A DNA stretch of 64,000 nucleotides from Sipunculus nudus (GCA_026874595.1 CM049316.1:34231339-34295338); one strand, 5' to 3'. Shown: positions 35,684 through 47,532, numbered from the stretch's first letter. Translations and numbers: made by a program. The notes: generated from the letters alone by a model not told the origin.

Positions 35684-35829
35684 TGTTACGAAGACAAATA
35701 AATGAGGGGAAAATTCTGGGCCGATCCGAACCCAGGTCGGTGGCGTACAAGTCCGGCGTACCAACGGCTTCGCTAGAAAAGCAAGCTTCACTAGCGAGAC
35801 AGTTCGGTCAGCTTTTATGTCACCCCGTA
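35684..35829 (-). mobile_element. tRNA-like repeat, copy a
   Basis: Closely matches copy b (35949-36110) from TGTTACGAAGAC to the CCCCGTA end. A short deletion damages the B box (GATCCGAACCC instead of GGATTCGAACCC). Confidence 0.75.
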
Positions 35830-35948
35830 TCACACCCCCTCTTAAGAGCGTTCTGCTATCAGAACAAGACTAATTATCCCAGGAGTCACACATTGGTGAG
35901 CTTATTCCCTGGGCCACAAAGTTAACCGTTACGTTAGACGAGCCCCCA

Positions 35949-36110
35949 TTTTGTTACGAAGACACAGAAATGAGGGGAAAATCCTGGGCCGATCCGGGAT
36001 TCGAACCCAGGTCGGTGGCGTACAAGTCCGGCGTTCCAACCGCTTCGCTAGAAAAGCAAGCTTCACCAGCGAGACAGTTCGGTCCGCTTTTATGTCATCC
36101 CGTAACAAAA
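35949..36110 (-). mobile_element. tRNA-like repeat, copy b, with terminal inverted repeats
   Basis: TTTTGTTACG (35949-35958) and CGTAACAAAA (36101-36110) are exact inverted ends. On the minus strand the interior resembles a class II tRNA: TAGCGAAGCGGTTGGAACGCC near the A box and GGGTTCGAATCC as B box. It could be transcribed by RNA polymerase III, but no full cloverleaf is apparent. Copy a lies 120 bp to the left in the same orientation. Confidence 0.75.
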
Positions 36111-36612
36111 AATAATAAAAAGTGTGGGAATACACAGGGCAAATTAGGCAGGGCAAATTTATTGACTCGTCATACGTACCATGTATTGTGGACTGGGTTT
36201 AGCGTATATATCAGCTTGAATTCTCAATTGGAAAACCGTTTTGAAATTATTTGTTCCTGACGCTGTTTAAAAGGATAAACTGTATAAAACGGTACATGAA
36301 ACTATTAAACTGAAAATATTCAATACCAACAACATTGTTTAATCGAAGACTTATTATAAATAATATTACCAAAAAAAAGGTAAACGACTATGCTTAAATA
36401 TACAAACTAAAAAAAAATGCATTTTACAATACGTCTAGATATACCTAAAAGAGATCGAACATTTGAACGTATAAAAAAATTTATAGACTTATAGTGCAAC
36501 TGCACACATGGAAAAATAATTTAAGCTACCAGTTGTTAATGCAAAATAAACGCTGGTGAGTAATCTCGTAAAAATTCAACAGCATAGTTTGAAAATAATA
36601 TCAAATAATGAG
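36111..36612. other. Non-coding DNA at the 3' break of the Gypsy element
   Basis: AT-rich sequence with no similarity to integrase. The coding match of the neighbouring element stops abruptly near 36613. Confidence 0.45.
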
Positions 36613-37431
36613 TTATGGACTGAAACCCAAGGACTCTTGAAATGATTCTCTGACAGCAAACAGTAATAGGTGGATTACTTTATCCCAGTCTTTCTGAGTA
36701 TCATAGCAATAGGTCCTAATCATGTTTTTTAATGTCTGGTGAAAACGCTCGAGGGAGCCCTGACTCTCAGGATGGTATGGCGAAGAGCTGTACTGTTTTA
36801 TACCTAGCTCAAGCATACCTTGCTGAAATAAGCCAGACATAAAATTAGACCTTTGGTCAGACTGGAAGGATTTTAGTAATCCGAAAGTTGTAAAAAAACT
36901 TGGTCAGGGCCTTGACAACACTTTTGGTTTTAATTCTGCGCAATGGTACTGCCTCAGAGAACCTGGTAGATGCGCACATAACTGTCAGCAAGTTTTCATG
37001 TCAAGATTTTGTTTTAGGCAGTAGTCTAACAAAATCAATAATAATCCTACTAAATGGTTCCTCGAAAGCAGGAATAGGCCTGAGTGGGGCTTTAGGAGGA
37101 TTCTGATTGGGCTTGCCTATACCATCTTACATGTGTGACATGATTTACAGTATTGTACAACATCTGTTCTGAGGTTAGGCCGATAGAAGTGTGTACTTAC
37201 TTTCTAATAAGTTTTATTTATACCTAAATAGCCAGATAAAGGAGCCTCATGTGCCATGCTTAGAATTCTATTGCGATAACTTTTGGGCACTGAATTTTGA
37301 TGTTTGATTGCCCACTCATCATCAGCGCATACATCAGGTCGTCGCCATTTTCCCATAAGCACTCCATTTTTAACATTGACACAAACTGGGTTCTGTGACG
37401 GTTCATCTTTGGAAACGACCTTGGGAAACAA
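36613..37431 (-). pseudogene. Integrase remnant of the LTR retrotransposon
   Basis: The N-terminal zinc-arm region (AHEAPLSGYLGINKTY, near 37204-37255) is followed in broken frames by the catalytic-core start (IIIDFVRLLPKTK), an SDQ segment near 36850 and the YHPESQGSLERFHQTLK block (36705-36790). The D, D and E positions of the DDE site are recognisable in this order. The core is interrupted by frame changes and ends at LGFSP, so the C-terminal domain is lost. Its former role was integration of the element cDNA. Confidence 0.85.
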
Positions 37432-37441
37432 ACATGAAATA

Positions 37442-38068
37442 TTAGGGTCTTTTTGCTGTTCTGTGATAAGTTATGAGCTTGAAATGCTGCATCCTGTACG
37501 GGCGAGTCGTCAGAGGAGTCACTAGTGACTCTCCGAGTGTTATTATCTGGACCATTATCCTCTTGTGTGTTTTCTTGGCCATAGATCTAGTTACAGCACA
37601 TGAAGGATACAAACCAGGAATTTCCTGATTTTCAGGATCAGTGTCCTGATCGAATGACGGCTTTTCTGTCACTTTTGGTACAGGCTGTACTTTGTCACCT
37701 GCAACATAATTGCCTAGTAGCAAATGAATTCCCTTAAAGGGTAAAGAAGTTCTTATGCCCACAGTAATATACTCAGAAATCAAATCTGACTTTAAATGTA
37801 TACTGTGAAGCGGAACTGAAATGTGCTTGTCTGAAAACACACCATTAACAAGTGCATGTGCACCAGTAAAGGCCATATTAGAAAATGGCAAAGTGTTTGC
37901 TAACATGAGAGTCTGGCCTAAACCAGTGTCCCACAAAATTCTAATAGTTGAAAGTGATACGAAACGATCACGTATGAATGGCTCAAATAACTCCATTTCA
38001 TGGTCAGGACAGGAATCTACTACCTCAGTTTCATCAAACAAAGAACTGACACTGACAGTGTCAGTCAT
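37442..38068 (-). pseudogene. Retroelement aspartic protease region
   Basis: An open 208-codon stretch contains ILWDTGLGQTL, a DTG active-site match in a retropepsin context, and FKGIHLLLGNYVAG, matching the later (flap/psi-loop) part of the family fold. It then has PSCAVTRSMAKK, the segment before the integrase linker in Gmr1-like elements. In that family it processes the Gag-Pol polyprotein. It is probably a fragment of a longer frame broken by mutation. Confidence 0.7.
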
Positions 38069-38099
38069 AAACTCTTCTTCAGAGTCTGGTTTGATTTGC

Positions 38100-38975
38100 T
38101 GGTAGAGGACATTTGTGTAATTTTGTGAATAATCATATGCTAATCATGAGCAGCAATGTCAAAAAAGGATTTCAGGACTTTTCTCGTCAAGACATGTTTT
38201 AACATCTGCGTTAATGCAGCGCTTAAATTCTTCAGGCAAAATCAACTGGCGCAAATTGTCATAATCTTTCATTACATTTTTAGAACTACAACCGCGATCA
38301 AACAATTGCTCTTTCGTCCTAGCAAATTCTACATAGGTCTGTTGTCTGTGCTATTTCCAATTTCTGAATTTCTGACGGTGAGCCTCCGGAACTAACTCAT
38401 AACCTTTTAGGATTAACCGTTTAACCTGGTCATAATCAGCAGCGGCTTCTACGGAAAGCTCTGTATTAATCTCTGGCCTTGCCAGTCAATACACTTTTTA
38501 ATAGCATAGTCCAATTTTCCTTAGGCCATTTTAAATTTTCAGCTACCTTCTCAAAGTGTAAGAAATATATATTAACCTCTTTTCCTTGAAAGGTGGGACA
38601 AGTATTATGTGTTTAGTAAAATCAAAACTGTGAGTTGGGTCAGCATGTAGACTGTGTTCTAGTTTAGGTCTTTCTAACTCCAGTCGTTTAAACTCAATAT
38701 CTGTTTCTTTTTCTTTTAATGCTAGCTCATGTTGCATTTCTAACTTTTTTAATTCCAACTGCATAGCAAGGCTGTCATTTTTTTATGTTTCTACTTCACT
38801 CTCGTCAATTAAACCTTTGCTAACTAAATCTTGCATGATTTTAGCAAAAATATCAGGCTTCCTCAAAGCCTAGCCCTAAGTGTTGTCACAAACGCAACAA
38901 CCGATCTTTTGTCAAATGTTCAAATTGATCAGGGTCTGGATCTCCAACGAATGCCTCAGGTTTGAAGTTTGCCAT
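38100..38975 (-). pseudogene. Gag-like region of the LTR retrotransposon
   Basis: The frame opens with MANFKPEAFVGDPDP at 38975, reaches HLTKDRLLRL and meets an in-frame TGA. Farther on (38543-38764) is a Lys/Glu-rich coiled coil (LELKKLEMQHELALKEKE) followed by FDFTKHIILVPPFKEK, a block typical of gag in this element type. Further stops follow. Its ancestral role was the structural particle protein. Confidence 0.7.
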
Positions 38976-39123
38976 GTTAAGATGTTAAAACAATAACAAA
39001 AACCCACTGATATAAATCTTGTAAACAATGTATCGTGAACGATGTATTGTATACAATGTGTCTAGGTCGAGGCCTAATAAAATGTCAAAACTATTAATCC
39101 TCCTAGACAAGCCCATGATATTA

Positions 39124-39861
39124 TGTTACGGAACCTAATAACAACGGATCACAGAAACGTGACCAGCACAAATTTTGTTACGGAGATATAAAAAAATCAG
39201 ATTCTGTAACACTAGGTAGCGTGAAATGTCTTGGGGAATGAATAAAGAAGTCAGTGTTTTTTTTGTTAACAAACAATTATAATTTATTCTTAAAACAATC
39301 CTAACAATAAAATACAATAAATCAATACCATAACATAGTACCAGAGCGTCCGGATCCTAGGCTTTGATTTCTGGATACCACCACTGTCACAGCTCAACAA
39401 ATCCTATTAAACCAATAATCCATGTAGATAGTCTAAATGCAAAATGGAGACAGTCCGCAATAAATCTGTATTACGTCCGTTAAATATCTGACAACACTGC
39501 AATTATCGGTAAGGTCCAAAACTGACGAGAAGGTAACACTCTTGCCTGGTTTTCCCTGTCTGCCGGCTCTAAAAACAACCCCTTATTGATAGCTTCTCCT
39601 CCGAAAATTCTAGAAATGGAAAATTCCCAAAGAACAATATACACAGACATGAACAGACCCGAAACATCTAGAACAAAGAACGCTGTGTTTCTACACGTCA
39701 GACCCCACACGTGAGCCAGCCCAACTCGCACGTCTCCCATAGCAACCAACTATGCCTGCGCTACACGAATCAAAATGTCCACAGACACAGGTAACACTTC
39801 TGTGCACAATAAACCAGGGCCTGCCTTACACGAATCAGAATGTTAACAGACACATGTAACA
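39124..39861 (-). mobile_element. LTR A (5' LTR of the truncated element)
   Basis: Bounded by TGTTACGG at its left edge and ATGTAACA at its right, giving TG...CA ends on either strand. It matches LTR B (49283-50058) and LTR C (50769-51520) through blocks such as GGTAGCGTGAAATGTCTTGG and AATTATAATTTATTCTT. A partial repeat of about 65 bp duplicates its U3 start (GTAACACTTCTGTGCAC against GTAACACCAGATAT; CACGAATCAAAATGT against CACGAATCAGAATGT). Confidence 0.82.
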
Positions 39862-40560
39862 CCAGATATTGTTTATCAATCACTCTGGATGCTATCCAGT
39901 TGATAGAACACGTAAAGTTCTAAAACCTTAAGTTTTTCAGTGTTAATAGATCAAAAGTCAGGGTCATCGAATAACTACACAATCGTTTTTATTCATATCT
40001 TCGTCCTGATCCTCGTAATCACATAGACTGTAGCTCATGTTAAATCGTCATTTCTTGGCCTTTACTCTGATATGTAGCTGTCTCAATCTACTGTCACCAC
40101 GGTTACACATTCTGGAGGGAAAAGTCATGATATTCGAAAACAATAGGACTTATTTTTCTAACTTTGTCAGTTTTAAATCTAAAAGGTTCTAATTTTTTAC
40201 ACCAGGTAGCAATAGATAAGTTTTATTCGACTAAAGGCCAAATTTCTCAAAATCTCGTACCTTTTTTCATCAAACTAGATATTACAAGATTTAACTGTTT
40301 TCGCTCTACAGTCCAGAATTCTATATCAATCTTTCTGAAAGTTATATAGTTGGTAGAAAAATTAAATTCCTAGTAGCCTTGTATTTTTTATTGAAATAGG
40401 TCAAGGTCAAGGTCACCGAATAACTAAACAATATCATTTTGATCAGAACTTCGTTAAATATTGTCCTATCTACTCAAAGTATAGCTCCTTTTATTCGTCA
40501 ATGAACTCATCATTATTAGCTGTGGTGACCTGTCATCCAGATTCTGTCAGTCTGTTAGTA
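39862..40560. repeat. Degenerate duplicated segment (about 450 bp apart)
   Basis: GTCATCGAATAACTACACAATC (39962) and GTCACCGAATAACTAAACAATA (40412) begin two stretches that remain similar for about 150 bp (CTTCGT, AGCTCATGTTAAATCGTCA against AGCTCCTTTTATTCGTCA, then CTGTCACCACGG against TGGTGACCTGTC). Non-coding. Confidence 0.45.
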
Positions 40561-41469
40561 TGTCTGTCTATTTGACTGTTGTTGTAAATTGCTCCTGACT
40601 CTTTGTTCTTTGGTCTGACATATGTCATTATAGGGTTCACATTGTGTTATGATGCATCTGACAGGCAAATAGTTAAAAGACAACCAAGAAATATGTTCTG
40701 TCTGTCTCTCTGTTCGTCTGTCCGTTTGTTCTCGACTTTACGCTATTAGCATAAGTAAAAAGAATGCTATTTTTCTGCTCTCCCGGAAAATGGCTCATTC
40801 AAATGATTTTTTTCACGTTCCCTTGTCTCCCTGTCTTTCTCTGTCTGTCTATGTTATTTCAACTTCCAGCGAGCGCTCGACCTAAGGTCTTTCAGTTTAT
40901 AAATCAGTTAATAGAAAAAAATCAAATCCCAGACCATTTTATTGATTTGCTATGGATTTACCATTTTTATTGCTTGCTCTAGAGAAGTCCTTACTCGTTG
41001 AGTTACTAATACATCCGCCAAACAAGATGTATTATTTATTTATAGGCCTTAGTTGTTTCGTGTGTTAGCAGCTGTACTCAGCAGTTATGAGCGGACTCTG
41101 ATGAAATTTCAAGAAAAGTTCACCTGGACACCATTATATTTTATTTCAAAAGATTTTTTACTATTGTGAAATATGGCGATCGAGGCTGTCTATATTTACC
41201 GGTATTAGCGGAACCTGTGATTGTCAATATCAGAATGAGGAGAGCAGACCTGTGAAGTTGTATAGAGTTTGCAAACCCTGCCAAACATTTCTCTTGAATT
41301 TATATAATCCCCGCGATACAAACTGTAAATTCCTGATAAACACATAATATGAATAGTCTGACTTTTAAATCTGCATTAACGTTTTGACTCAACTTTGTCC
41401 GTGAGTTTCCATTTCAAAACATTGTCCTAGGAAAATATAAAAACTTGCACATCAGTACCGATTTACAGA
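40561..41469. other. Non-coding DNA with TCTG-rich patches
   Basis: Degenerate CTGT/TCTG runs occur near 40,555-40,580, 40,697-40,730 and 40,820-40,850. No gene recognised. Confidence 0.45.
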
Positions 41470-42978
41470 ATATTTTAGTAGAGGCACAAATGCATCATGC
41501 AGACTACAGACACAAACGGATAAAAAACTAAAACATATAGTAACAGCAGATGAACACCTTTACGCGGGCGGAATAAAAAAATAGATTTATACATTAACAT
41601 ATTCAGGAGCGAGATTAAAACTGAAATTATAGACAAAATAACCAAACCAGAATATAATTTAACCAACGGTGAACGCAAAGCAATGAACGAATTACAGAAA
41701 AATGATATTTCTATCAGACCTGCCGATAAAGGGGGAGCCACTGTCATACAAAATAAGAATGACTTTGTAAAAGAAGCGCAGGGCCAACTAGATAATTATA
41801 AGTATTATAAAAACTAGATAAAGACCCAACCTTACAATATCTGCAAGAAATAAACGGTCTAATTTCGACATTCACTCAAGAAATACAACATCAAATAAAC
41901 GAATTAATCCCATGTAATCCTTAACTCGGCTACTTCTATACACTTCCCAAATTCACAAACAAAACAACCCTGGTCGTCCCATTATCTCCAGAATGGATAC
42001 TGAAAAATAATATCGGGCTTTGTAGAATCATGTTTGACACCTATTGTTCAAAATTCCAAGAGTTACGTTCGAGACACCAAAGATTTCTTAAACCAACTTA
42101 GCCAAATCAACGAAATTCCACGACATTTTGTCATAGCAACTCTTGATGTGGAATCCCTTTACACTAATATCCCCCATAATGACGGACTTGCCGCATCTTT
42201 GAAATTAATCACAAAATTTCATACCAAAAACGCGACGCCCAATCAGTCGTAAAAAAAACTAGAGAAATTCATTCTCACCACTAATTATTTAAGCTTCAAC
42301 AATGAGATTTATCTTCAGATGATGGGAACTGCCATGGGTACACGCATGGCGCCACAATATGCAAACACACTTATGATTTCCATGGAAGAAAATGTTCTTG
42401 AGTAACAAACATTTAAACCTTTACTCTACCTTCGTTACATCGACGATATCTTTCTTATCTGGCAATAATTTTCAAAAATTTTCACCCCGGAATAAAAATC
42501 TAAATGAAGTATTCCGTAGATAAGATTAATTTCCTCGACACAACAGTAAAAATTACATATGGCATCCTACACACATCTATATACCGCAAACCCACAGACA
42601 GATATTATTATATCCATCCTACTAGTTGTCACCCGCTCCATGTGCTTAAATCCATTATTTTCAGTCAAGCCTTAAGATACAAAAGGATATGTTCCTATAG
42701 ATCTGATAGAAATCGAAACATTGCGAAACTAAAAAAATATTTTTATTAATATGTGGTATAAACAGAAAACAGTAGAAAAACAAATAGGAAAAACCACTAA
42801 AATTACAAGCAGTTCTCTACTAGCTCCCAAAATCAAAATAGAAAAACCTTGCACACCGTTAGTCACAACATATATTCCCCATAAACTAAAACCTCTAAAA
42901 AGAATTATGCGTGATTTACAATCTTTATTAGAATCAAACGCAACATTAAAACCCCTCTTTCCTGACACACCACTATAG
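41470..42978 (+). mobile_element. Decayed Penelope-like retroelement reverse transcriptase
   Basis: In order along the plus strand and across several frames: RPADKGGATVI (about 41,716), TLDVESLYTNIP (about 42,142), QMMGTAMGTRMAPQYAN (about 42,316), LRYIDDIF with the YIDD catalytic motif at 42436-42447, INFLDTTVKITYG and then SIYRKPTDRYYYIHP (about 42,565). This is the motif series of Penelope-like reverse transcriptases. The last open frame (42751-42978) is the region after the palm. The GIY-YIG endonuclease was not found, so the 3' end is missing. Multiple in-frame stops make it a pseudogene. Confidence 0.85.
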
Positions 42979-43050
42979 GCAAAACCAGCCTCATGCTAAG
43001 TCTCAGAATCAATGGTCACAGACAGTGCATTAAGGCTTAAAACTCCAATA

Positions 43051-43112
43051 GCGCCCTGGCGGGCGCGCGGTTTATCACAGGCCTAGAATTCAAAGGCACC
43101 CGCCAGGGCACG
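43051..43112. repeat. GC-rich inverted repeat just 3' of the Penelope-like copy
   Basis: GCCCTGGCGGG (43053-43063) and CCCGCCAGGGC (43099-43109) are perfect inverted arms with a 35-bp loop. Pairing extends further with mismatches. Confidence 0.8.
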
Positions 43113-43875
43113 CTAAAACCCATTTTACCTACCCGTAATAGGAGCAAGTTTTGGGGGTGAAATATCTATTGTTATCTATCATATTTGTACTTAAATGAAA
43201 GAGCTGAACGTCAAGAGTTGTTCTAACATGTGACCAAGCTCCAAACTGGCGCGGACGCCGACTTGTTGGAAAAAAATAAAAATGATTGACTTTCGCTCAC
43301 GTGGCCTTGATACGTGGGCCCTGGTAACATGTCGCCTGCGAGAGTAAAATCAGACACTTGCGCTAAATTCATCAGAAATCGGTAAATCACTAAATGTTGG
43401 CTATCAATTCCAGTGACAAAACCAAGTGCAATGTGTTTACAGATTTTACTTCCGTTAAATTTTTCCAAGATCATATTTTATCCTTTTTTTTTTTGGTTTA
43501 ACTTGTGACCAATAATCGCCGTCCGACTGACTGACGCGTTTGACAGACACCACGCACGTGATCTGAGTGACCTTCTAATTGTGTCATGTAATGGCACTGG
43601 AAAACCATGTTTTACCGATATCATATAATAAGATGAGTATTTATTTTAAATATTAACATATTTTCATAAATAAAAATCGAAGATACTGTCATATATTATG
43701 TGCTATATATATGTGGTTTCTGAATGTAAGACAAGATATTAAGTGACTTAAACGCTTGAACAAATATCTATTTATACGGTTTTAACACATACGGAACAGA
43801 TTTTACACATTTTTATATGTGTAGTACTTCCTGTGTATGTATACATGTGTACGTGCACGTGCGGGCGCGTTTGTG

Positions 43876-43880
<5 letters not shown>
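43113..43880. other. Non-coding DNA
   Basis: No gene recognised. Confidence 0.45.

Positions 43881-43939
<59 letters not shown>
43881..43939. repeat. (AT)n microsatellite
   Basis: An AT tract of 59 bp flanked by a GT/CA-biased stretch. Confidence 0.97.
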
Positions 43940-43941
<2 letters not shown>

Positions 43942-44325
43942 TAAGCCTGGGCCTATATAAACATGTATATAGTATGTGCTTATTATAATTTCCATTAATG
44001 ATCGTAAACAGCACTGTCACTGCCAGTCAAACAGATTTTGGCCGGTGCTGCAATGCATCCTTAAATATATATGGCACATAGCAAATCAAATTAAATTATA
44101 AAAAAAATATTATATTATGAATTGAAGTAAATAGTTTTTTTTTTATAATAACAACCTATAACAGGCTTTAAATTGTTGTAAGGAATAGTTCTGCGTGAAA
44201 TGTTTGTACCTTTTAAACATTAAAACTTACCAATAAATACCAGAACTCCTTTATATATTTCAACCATGTCATTTTCTCAAATCGGTTTCATTCGCTGCTT
44301 ATATCCATAAAATATATACCGCAGA

Positions 44326-44327
<2 letters not shown>

Positions 44328-44362
<35 letters not shown>

Positions 44363-44369
44363 TATATAT
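44328..44369. repeat. (AT)n microsatellite
   Basis: An AT tract with one AAA interruption. Confidence 0.96.
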
Positions 44370-45365
44370 CGCATATACCGTGCGCCCGGTAAAAACGCCG
44401 CTTTATATTGATATCGCTCTCAAAACTCATGCAGTCACCGTGCATGCATTGCCCAGGGATTAAATATGGTAAATGTGTCGTGGCCACGTGCTGATAATCA
44501 TTTAAGGACCTTAAAAGTCATACGGGGGAGTCAGTCTCAGTTATGATACATGCAGGAAAAATTAATAAAATGCATTCTCCAATCTTAAATTAGAAGCTAT
44601 AGCGCATATATATAGTGACAGTGACACAGTACAGTAAAATATAAAGACCAAAGATGCGGAATTTCGATATGCATGCGCACGGTGTATTCAAAATGACGAG
44701 AAACCAGGTTGACACATTAGACTGAAATCCAACTATACCTTTCCATTGCTGTAAGATAACATTGAAAAGACCCAGGTATACAAATATATCTATATTGCAA
44801 AATGTTTGAAGGCTTTATCTCAAACTTGCCCCTTTCGAAGACCTAAAATATCACGGTGTCGGCTTCTATTTTTACTTGCCCGACCTTGTCATTTGCACGT
44901 TTGATTGACAGTTTTATTTACACAAGGCAATTTTCTTATCACACAGAAGATGTTTGCGGAGAGACAGCACACAACATGTGGCCAACCAGGCGGGGATTCG
45001 GAGTGAAAATTACGACTTTAAATTGGCATCTATTACATTAAGCATCAAAGGATAATGACATCATTTACAATGTTCGGGAACCGAAAGACATGTATAATAG
45101 CAAGGGGTAGGTCATGGTCCGCGTCTCTTCAGCTGACGGGACTGGTGAATACAAAATAAATAAATAAACAAACACCGCAGATATCATCACTTATTAGAAG
45201 TTTTTGGAACATGCCAGGTGTTTCCTTAGATTATTGAATTGTTGCTGCATGTTGTGTTTTACTAACTGGAACTCTGCATCTCCGTGAAATCATCACCTTG
45301 CAGCCTGGAGAGACCGCATGCTTTCCTGCTGAAACTGAAGTTTTAGCAGCAGTGACTTCCGACTG
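44370..45365. other. Non-coding DNA
   Basis: Nothing recognised. Confidence 0.4.
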
Positions 45366-45657
45366 CCCTGACTTTCAGGGTGGTATGGCGAAGAGCTGTA
45401 CTGTTTTATACCTAGCTCAACTTGCTGGAATAAGCAAGACATAACATGGTCAGACTGGACTGATTTGGTAATAAAAAAATTGTAAAAAAAAACTTGGTCG
45501 GGCCTTGACAACACTTTTGATATTAATTTTGCGCAATGGTACTGCCTCAGTGAACCTGGTAGATGCGCACATAACTGTCAGCAGGTATTCATGTCAAGAT
45601 TTTGTTTTGGGCAGTGGTCCAATACAGTCAATAATAATCCTACTAAATGGTTCCTCG
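45366..45657 (-). mobile_element. Second fragment of the same LTR element's integrase
   Basis: Nearly colinear with 36757-37064: both share GTACTGTTTTATACCTAGCT, AATGGTACTGCCTCAG, TAGATGCGCACATAACTGTC and AATAATCCTACTAAATGG. Small deletions break the frame, although YSSSPYHPESQGS is still readable. No LTR adjoins it. Confidence 0.85.
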
Positions 45658-45987
45658 TTTGGCCTCATTTGAAATAATCTCGCAAGAATCATTAAAGGAC
45701 TTAGCTTATTTAGAGGATAATCCTCGCAGGAGTCTTGAAAGGACCTAGCCTTATTACATCATCGCAAGTATTAACTGACGTTTTTACCCCGCAAGCTACG
45801 AATTCTTCTTTATATTCAGACGGCACGTTGGCCTCCGTAGCATCAAACTCTTTTTTTTTAGAGTCAACAAAGGAGTTGTACCCCTTATTTACATTAAAGA
45901 GCCTGGCTCTTATACTATGCTATGCATAGATTTTGAAACAAAACCAGATGGTCTGCCATTTTGTTTATTCGCAAGTTTCCAGCAGTC

Positions 45988-45989
<2 letters not shown>

Positions 45990-46033
<44 letters not shown>

Positions 46034-46046
46034 TTATATATATATA
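45990..46046. repeat. (AT)n microsatellite
   Basis: An AT tract with AAATT interruption. Confidence 0.96.
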
Positions 46047-47532
46047 ATTTTACGTTCATTTTGCCAACGTTTTTGAGCAAAACATCCCCGGGACACAGAC
46101 TTACTAACTCAAATTAACCTTTTTTTACGTTGTAATGGTTCTGTGAACACCAACCGTATTTACCTGTTGACCTGCTTACTACGAAGCCAGAGGTGCGGTC
46201 ACATGTATGCATTCATTCATTCCCGTTTGTGTGTGTGTTTGTATTTCTGTGCGTGTATGTTTGTTCACAACATAACTCGCGCAATCATGAAAGGAATATA
46301 ATGAAATGTTTAAGGCATATCTGGAACGGGCCTAGGAAGTTCCTATTATATTTTGGTATGCACACAACATTTTCTCCTGATTTCGAAGCGTCATCAAGGA
46401 ATATTCAGAAATGTACGGTCACTTATGCATGAATGAATCCGGGAATATCAGATACAAAATAAGTGAACGCTCTCAAGGTCCATCCTCATGCACCGCGCGG
46501 TATTGCATATAAACACCTGTTTACGTCAAGGCCGAGCGCCAAGCACCTCTGAATGTCCAGTTTTTTTCTATCCTGACGCATTAGCGTCATGCTAAACAGC
46601 CGATAATCTTAACATTATGCTACGAATGATGAATTGGCACCAGACCAATCGTTATCTTTTTTATTGGTTTACGCTGTGTCATAAAACGATAAAAAGCTAA
46701 CTATTCGTCTGATTTAAGTACAACGTACTTCAGGCTATGACTGTATGAGGCGTTGTCAAAATTGACGAAAATACTTGCATTTTCATAGAGCCTTATATTG
46801 CGGTCCTCAATACAAGATGTGGAGGCGTTCGGGTACAAGTACACTGGCCGTAGATTCTCTAATGTCAGAGGGACGAAATGACGCTATCACCTCTTATACT
46901 GCTATCAAAACAGAATCGTTGCCCGGTTTTACCGGGTATGTTACTCTCTTTAGCAGTTTTTACCCATTACTGAGCGACAATGACTACGGGTTAAAACCGA
47001 CTTTATTCACTGCTGTATCTGTTGGGAAACAACCCTGAAATTAGAGAGCTTATATGTTATAAAAATGGACAGATAGAGGGTGTTCGAGAACAGGTGGATG
47101 GGGGGGGGGGGGGGTCGGGGGATTGTGCTAAAAAAACATACAACTTTGCATGCCGGGAGAGCTAGTTCACATAATCCATAACTCTGAAATGTTACCAAAT
47201 ACAAATGGTCCAGCCACTACTGGACTCAACCTTGCTCTATGGTATTAAGTCTTTTTTCTTTGTGGAGTTTGTTTGTTAATATGTTTAGTATGAAAAATAT
47301 CTATTTTTATAATAATTTTGAATAAATTATCAAATTGAACGCTTGGTTACATATGTAGGTGACCAAATGTCGTAAACAGATCTTAAACAGCATGTGTGTA
47401 TATTATATATTATAATTTTTGCACTACCTATAAATAGGATTTTATTATAATACAAAAGAGCGAAACTCACATTAACAGCAGCAATCCACGATTTTGGACT
47501 TTTACCCTAGCGCCGCATCAAAGGACAATATT
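46047..47532. other. Non-coding DNA with poly-G
   Basis: No gene recognised. A G run of about 14 lies at 47,101-47,114. Confidence 0.4.

Larger units (their letters stand above)
36613..39861 (-). mobile_element. Truncated Ty3/Gypsy-type LTR retrotransposon (LTR-gag-protease-integrase)
   Basis: Read on the minus strand, the order is LTR (39861-39124), gag (from 38975), protease-like (38068-37442), then the integrase zinc-binding arm and core (37431-36613), where the element is cut off. No reverse transcriptase or RNase H lies between protease and integrase; the linker between them is continuous and in the usual style. This order matches the Gmr1-like branch of Ty3 elements, in which integrase precedes reverse transcriptase. 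An internal deletion in an ordinary Gypsy element is the alternative. Several stops and frameshifts make it inactive. A second piece of the same family lies at 45366-45657 and two more LTRs at 49283 and 50769. Confidence 0.85.

Noticed and set aside
35998-36050. Possible tRNA-Leu/Ser gene
   Set aside because: The B box is good but no acceptor stem closes, and a damaged copy lies nearby; treated as a tRNA-derived repeat.
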